Assembly: GCA_016234935.1 (NCBI GenBank)
Contig: JACRNL010000005.1
Location: 1-64,000, forward strand
DNA: 64,000 nt
Reading direction: 5' to 3'
From: Deltaproteobacteria bacterium
GTDB lineage: Bacteria > Desulfobacterota > GWC2-55-46
In this document: in pieces, positions 63,933 through 64,000 of the stretch
Layout: each line of letters begins with the position of its first letter
Numbering within the stretch: the stretch's first letter is position 1
Made by a program: the position numbers and the translations under genes
The notes under the pieces: model-generated
Seen by the model: the letters and a program-made list of their open reading frames with translations, nothing else
Databases searched by the model: none
Told to the model about the DNA's origin: nothing

Positions 63933-64000
63933 ATGATAAATCCGAATCCATCAAGCATAGGAGACATTCTCAACTCAACATCCCAGTTCGCGGTACCAAA
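63933..64000 (+). CDS. start of a gene cut by the window edge, possibly DUF262
   Basis: An ATG with a strong GGAGG eight bases upstream begins an open frame that runs to the edge: MINPNPSSIGDILNSTSQFA and then VP. The pattern SIGDIL...QFAVP resembles the first motif of DUF262 proteins (nucleotide-binding part of GmrSD-type modification-dependent restriction enzymes). Only 22 residues are visible, so the family is a guess; that a gene starts here is likely. Confidence 0.55.
   Translation, partial: MINPNPSSIGDILNSTSQFAVP

Overview
The window is a dense bacterial chromosome segment, moderately GC-rich by eye, carrying almost only housekeeping and biosynthetic genes. The mix suggests an anaerobic or microaerophilic Gram-negative of the Desulfobacterota (deltaproteobacterial) or Nitrospirota type. 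Pointers are pyruvate phosphate dikinase, a fused cobA/hemD next to hemB and a siroheme-route heme enzyme (AhbD-like), a DUF116 protein, an Aquifex-type aconitase, hisZ beside purA, outer-membrane lipoproteins and LpxH. This placement is an inference from gene content; no rRNA is present.

Layout. 1-10 kb (minus strand): ppdK (cut by the left edge), gpsA, a BamD-like lipoprotein, then gyrA with an AT-rich restriction-modification module on each side. One module is an endonuclease with a truncated methyltransferase; the other is a complete pair. 10-16 kb (plus): a strong promoter, a ZTP riboswitch with an overlapping terminator, then a class V aminotransferase and serA, followed by hisZ-purA. 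16-25.5 kb (minus): a SulP transporter, lpxH-aroE-ribF-ubiB, rnr, a Dabb protein and a transaldolase-family gene. 25.9-29.4 kb (plus): tRNA-Leu(CAG), a GT2 / DUF2304 / GT-C cassette and a tiny membrane peptide. 29.6-39.2 kb (minus): mfd, two parvulin-type chaperones, pdxA, uvrA. 39.4-42.2 kb (plus): DedA and aconitase. 42.4-48.4 kb (minus): a complete biotin operon bioBFHCAD behind a BirA-type operator. 48.4-54.4 kb: rarA, then def, fmt, a DUF116 protein, htpX and a TPR lipoprotein. 54.6-59 kb (minus): cobA/hemD, a small protein, hemB, ahbD and a DUF4177 protein. The right end has a short zinc-motif membrane protein, a cupredoxin, glyS, the rplM-rpsI operon, and the start of a possible DUF262 gene cut by the edge.

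The most unusual property is a heavy load of short palindromic repeats with no transposase in sight. At least seven families can be told apart by eye (called A to G here). They are nested in one another, they supply the stop codons of uvrA and hemB, and one family (D) lies in frame inside conserved enzymes (LpxH, BioC, BioH, RarA, CobA/HemD), adding short GLSPLRG-like peptides. This resembles the Rickettsia palindromic elements in behaviour, though the sequences are not related as far as I can see. Repeats also sit between a riboswitch and its gene, between rplM and rpsI, and on both sides of def.

All coordinates and motifs were read by eye from the sequence and the ORF track. No database search was run, so family names rest on remembered motifs.
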